From: Myxococcota bacterium
Lineage (GTDB): Bacteria; Myxococcota_A; Polyangia; HGW-17
DNA: 6,772 nt
Assembly: GCA_018821745.1 (NCBI GenBank)
Contig: JAHJLU010000837.1
Location: 1-6,772, forward strand
Direction of reading: 5' to 3'
Shown here one piece after another: positions 6,315-6,772 of this stretch. Position 1 is the first letter of the stretch. Every line of letters begins with the position of its first letter. The position numbers were made by a program, and so were the translations under genes. The notes under the pieces were generated by a model. That model saw nothing but the letters and a program-made list of their open reading frames with translations. It was not told where the DNA came from and did not search any database.

Positions 6315-6772
6315 TCATGGGGCACCTCACTGAAAAGTGCGGGCACTGCCCCCTGAGCGGCGAGCCTGCGCTGCATAAGCGCCAGGGCATCGGGGTTGCA
6401 GTCCACACCGGAGACAATCCGGTCAAGGCTCACCCCTGCGACGAGGGTGGTCCCGCTCCCTGCGAAGAGATCCAGGACGCGGCCGCCGGGGGGACAGTGT
6501 GCCGAAATAAGCCGGCGCAGCAGCGCCAGAGGCTTCTGGGTGGGATAGGCAACGCGCTCCGGGTGGAGCTGGTGGAGGTGGTTGATATCGAGCCACACGT
6601 CACAAAGGGGCTGCCCCTTGTCGGGGTCATAAAGGTAGGTCTTTCCATTGCTTCTGATGGCTTTCATCTTCTTTCCCCCATCGGTCACAATGGTCTTCAG
6701 GTGGCTCCCCTTCTTGACCTGGCCGCACAGCGCGCACTGGTCCCGGGGGAGGGAGGCGGCCCCTGCATCAAA
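6311..6772 (-). CDS. DNA (adenine-N6 or cytosine-N4) methyltransferase, C-terminal part
   Basis: The frame is open from the right edge, giving 153 residues of the C-terminal part; the start and the catalytic (D/N/S)PP(Y/F/W) motif are outside the window. QCALCGQV near the edge is half of a zinc-binding-like CxxC. DVWLDINHLHQLHPERVAYPTQKP is the signature of the N6_N4_Mtase family (type III / solitary beta-class enzymes), and GGRVLDLFAGSGTT is motif I, the S-adenosylmethionine-binding loop (usually DPFCGSGTT). VSGVDCNPDAL fits the acidic strand after motif I. It methylates an exocyclic amino group in DNA; the target sequence cannot be read from this part. No restriction endonuclease is visible on the downstream side, so it could be solitary, but the upstream side is unseen. 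Its stop overlaps the ThpR-like ORF by 4 nt. Confidence 0.87.
   Translation of the reverse strand, partial: FDAGAASLPRDQCALCGQVKKGSHLKTIVTDGGKKMKAIRSNGKTYLYDPDKGQPLCDVWLDINHLHQLHPERVAYPTQKPLALLRRLISAHCPPGGRVLDLFAGSGTTLVAGVSLDRIVSGVDCNPDALALMQRRLAAQGAVPALFSEVPHE

Overview
All the genes I can support lie on the minus strand, so the window reads right to left. The set suggests a deltaproteobacterium in the broad sense (Myxococcota, Bradymonadota or a relative). It contains a HRDVTPAN-type Ser/Thr kinase of the kind abundant in those groups. It also contains a FrzS/AglZ-like pseudo-receiver with a Pro-Glu linker and coiled coil, an architecture known from Myxococcus gliding motility. The lineage is inferred from gene content; no rRNA or other phylogenetic marker is present.

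Right part (6772-4063): the C-terminal part of a DNA (amino) methyltransferase enters from the edge. It overlaps by 4 nt (ATGA) a 69-codon ORF that matches only the second half of a ThpR-type 2H phosphoesterase. After 29 nt comes a 670-residue protein with about seven membrane segments and a periplasmic domain that looks like a sulfatase / alkaline-phosphatase fold with its catalytic residues lost. Spacing suggests these three genes are one transcription unit.

Middle (about 4062-1496): an AT-rich gap with a perfect TATAAT box leads into a soluble Ser/Thr protein kinase. Its glycine loop is encoded upstream of the first ATG, and no ATG, GTG or TTG exists in frame to start it. AUA at 3916 is the best candidate. 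The kinase has an acidic linker and a long Gln/Tyr-rich, prion-like tail carrying four exact copies of GYYGEDGQWYTYD. Three nucleotides after its stop, a GTG starts a 131-residue single-pass membrane protein of unknown function.

Left part (1495-1): a 186-nt spacer holds a good sigma70-type promoter (TTGACA, 18 nt, TATGCT) with a GATCAT-TC-ATGATC inverted repeat next to its -35 box. It drives a FrzS/AglZ-like protein: pseudo-receiver, acidic linker, 18 tandem Pro-Glu-type hexamer units, then a coiled coil running off the left edge. Kinase, small membrane protein and pseudo-receiver protein are adjacent and co-oriented. I infer a possible signalling/polarity module, with the kinase as a candidate regulator of the scaffold; nothing in the sequence proves this.
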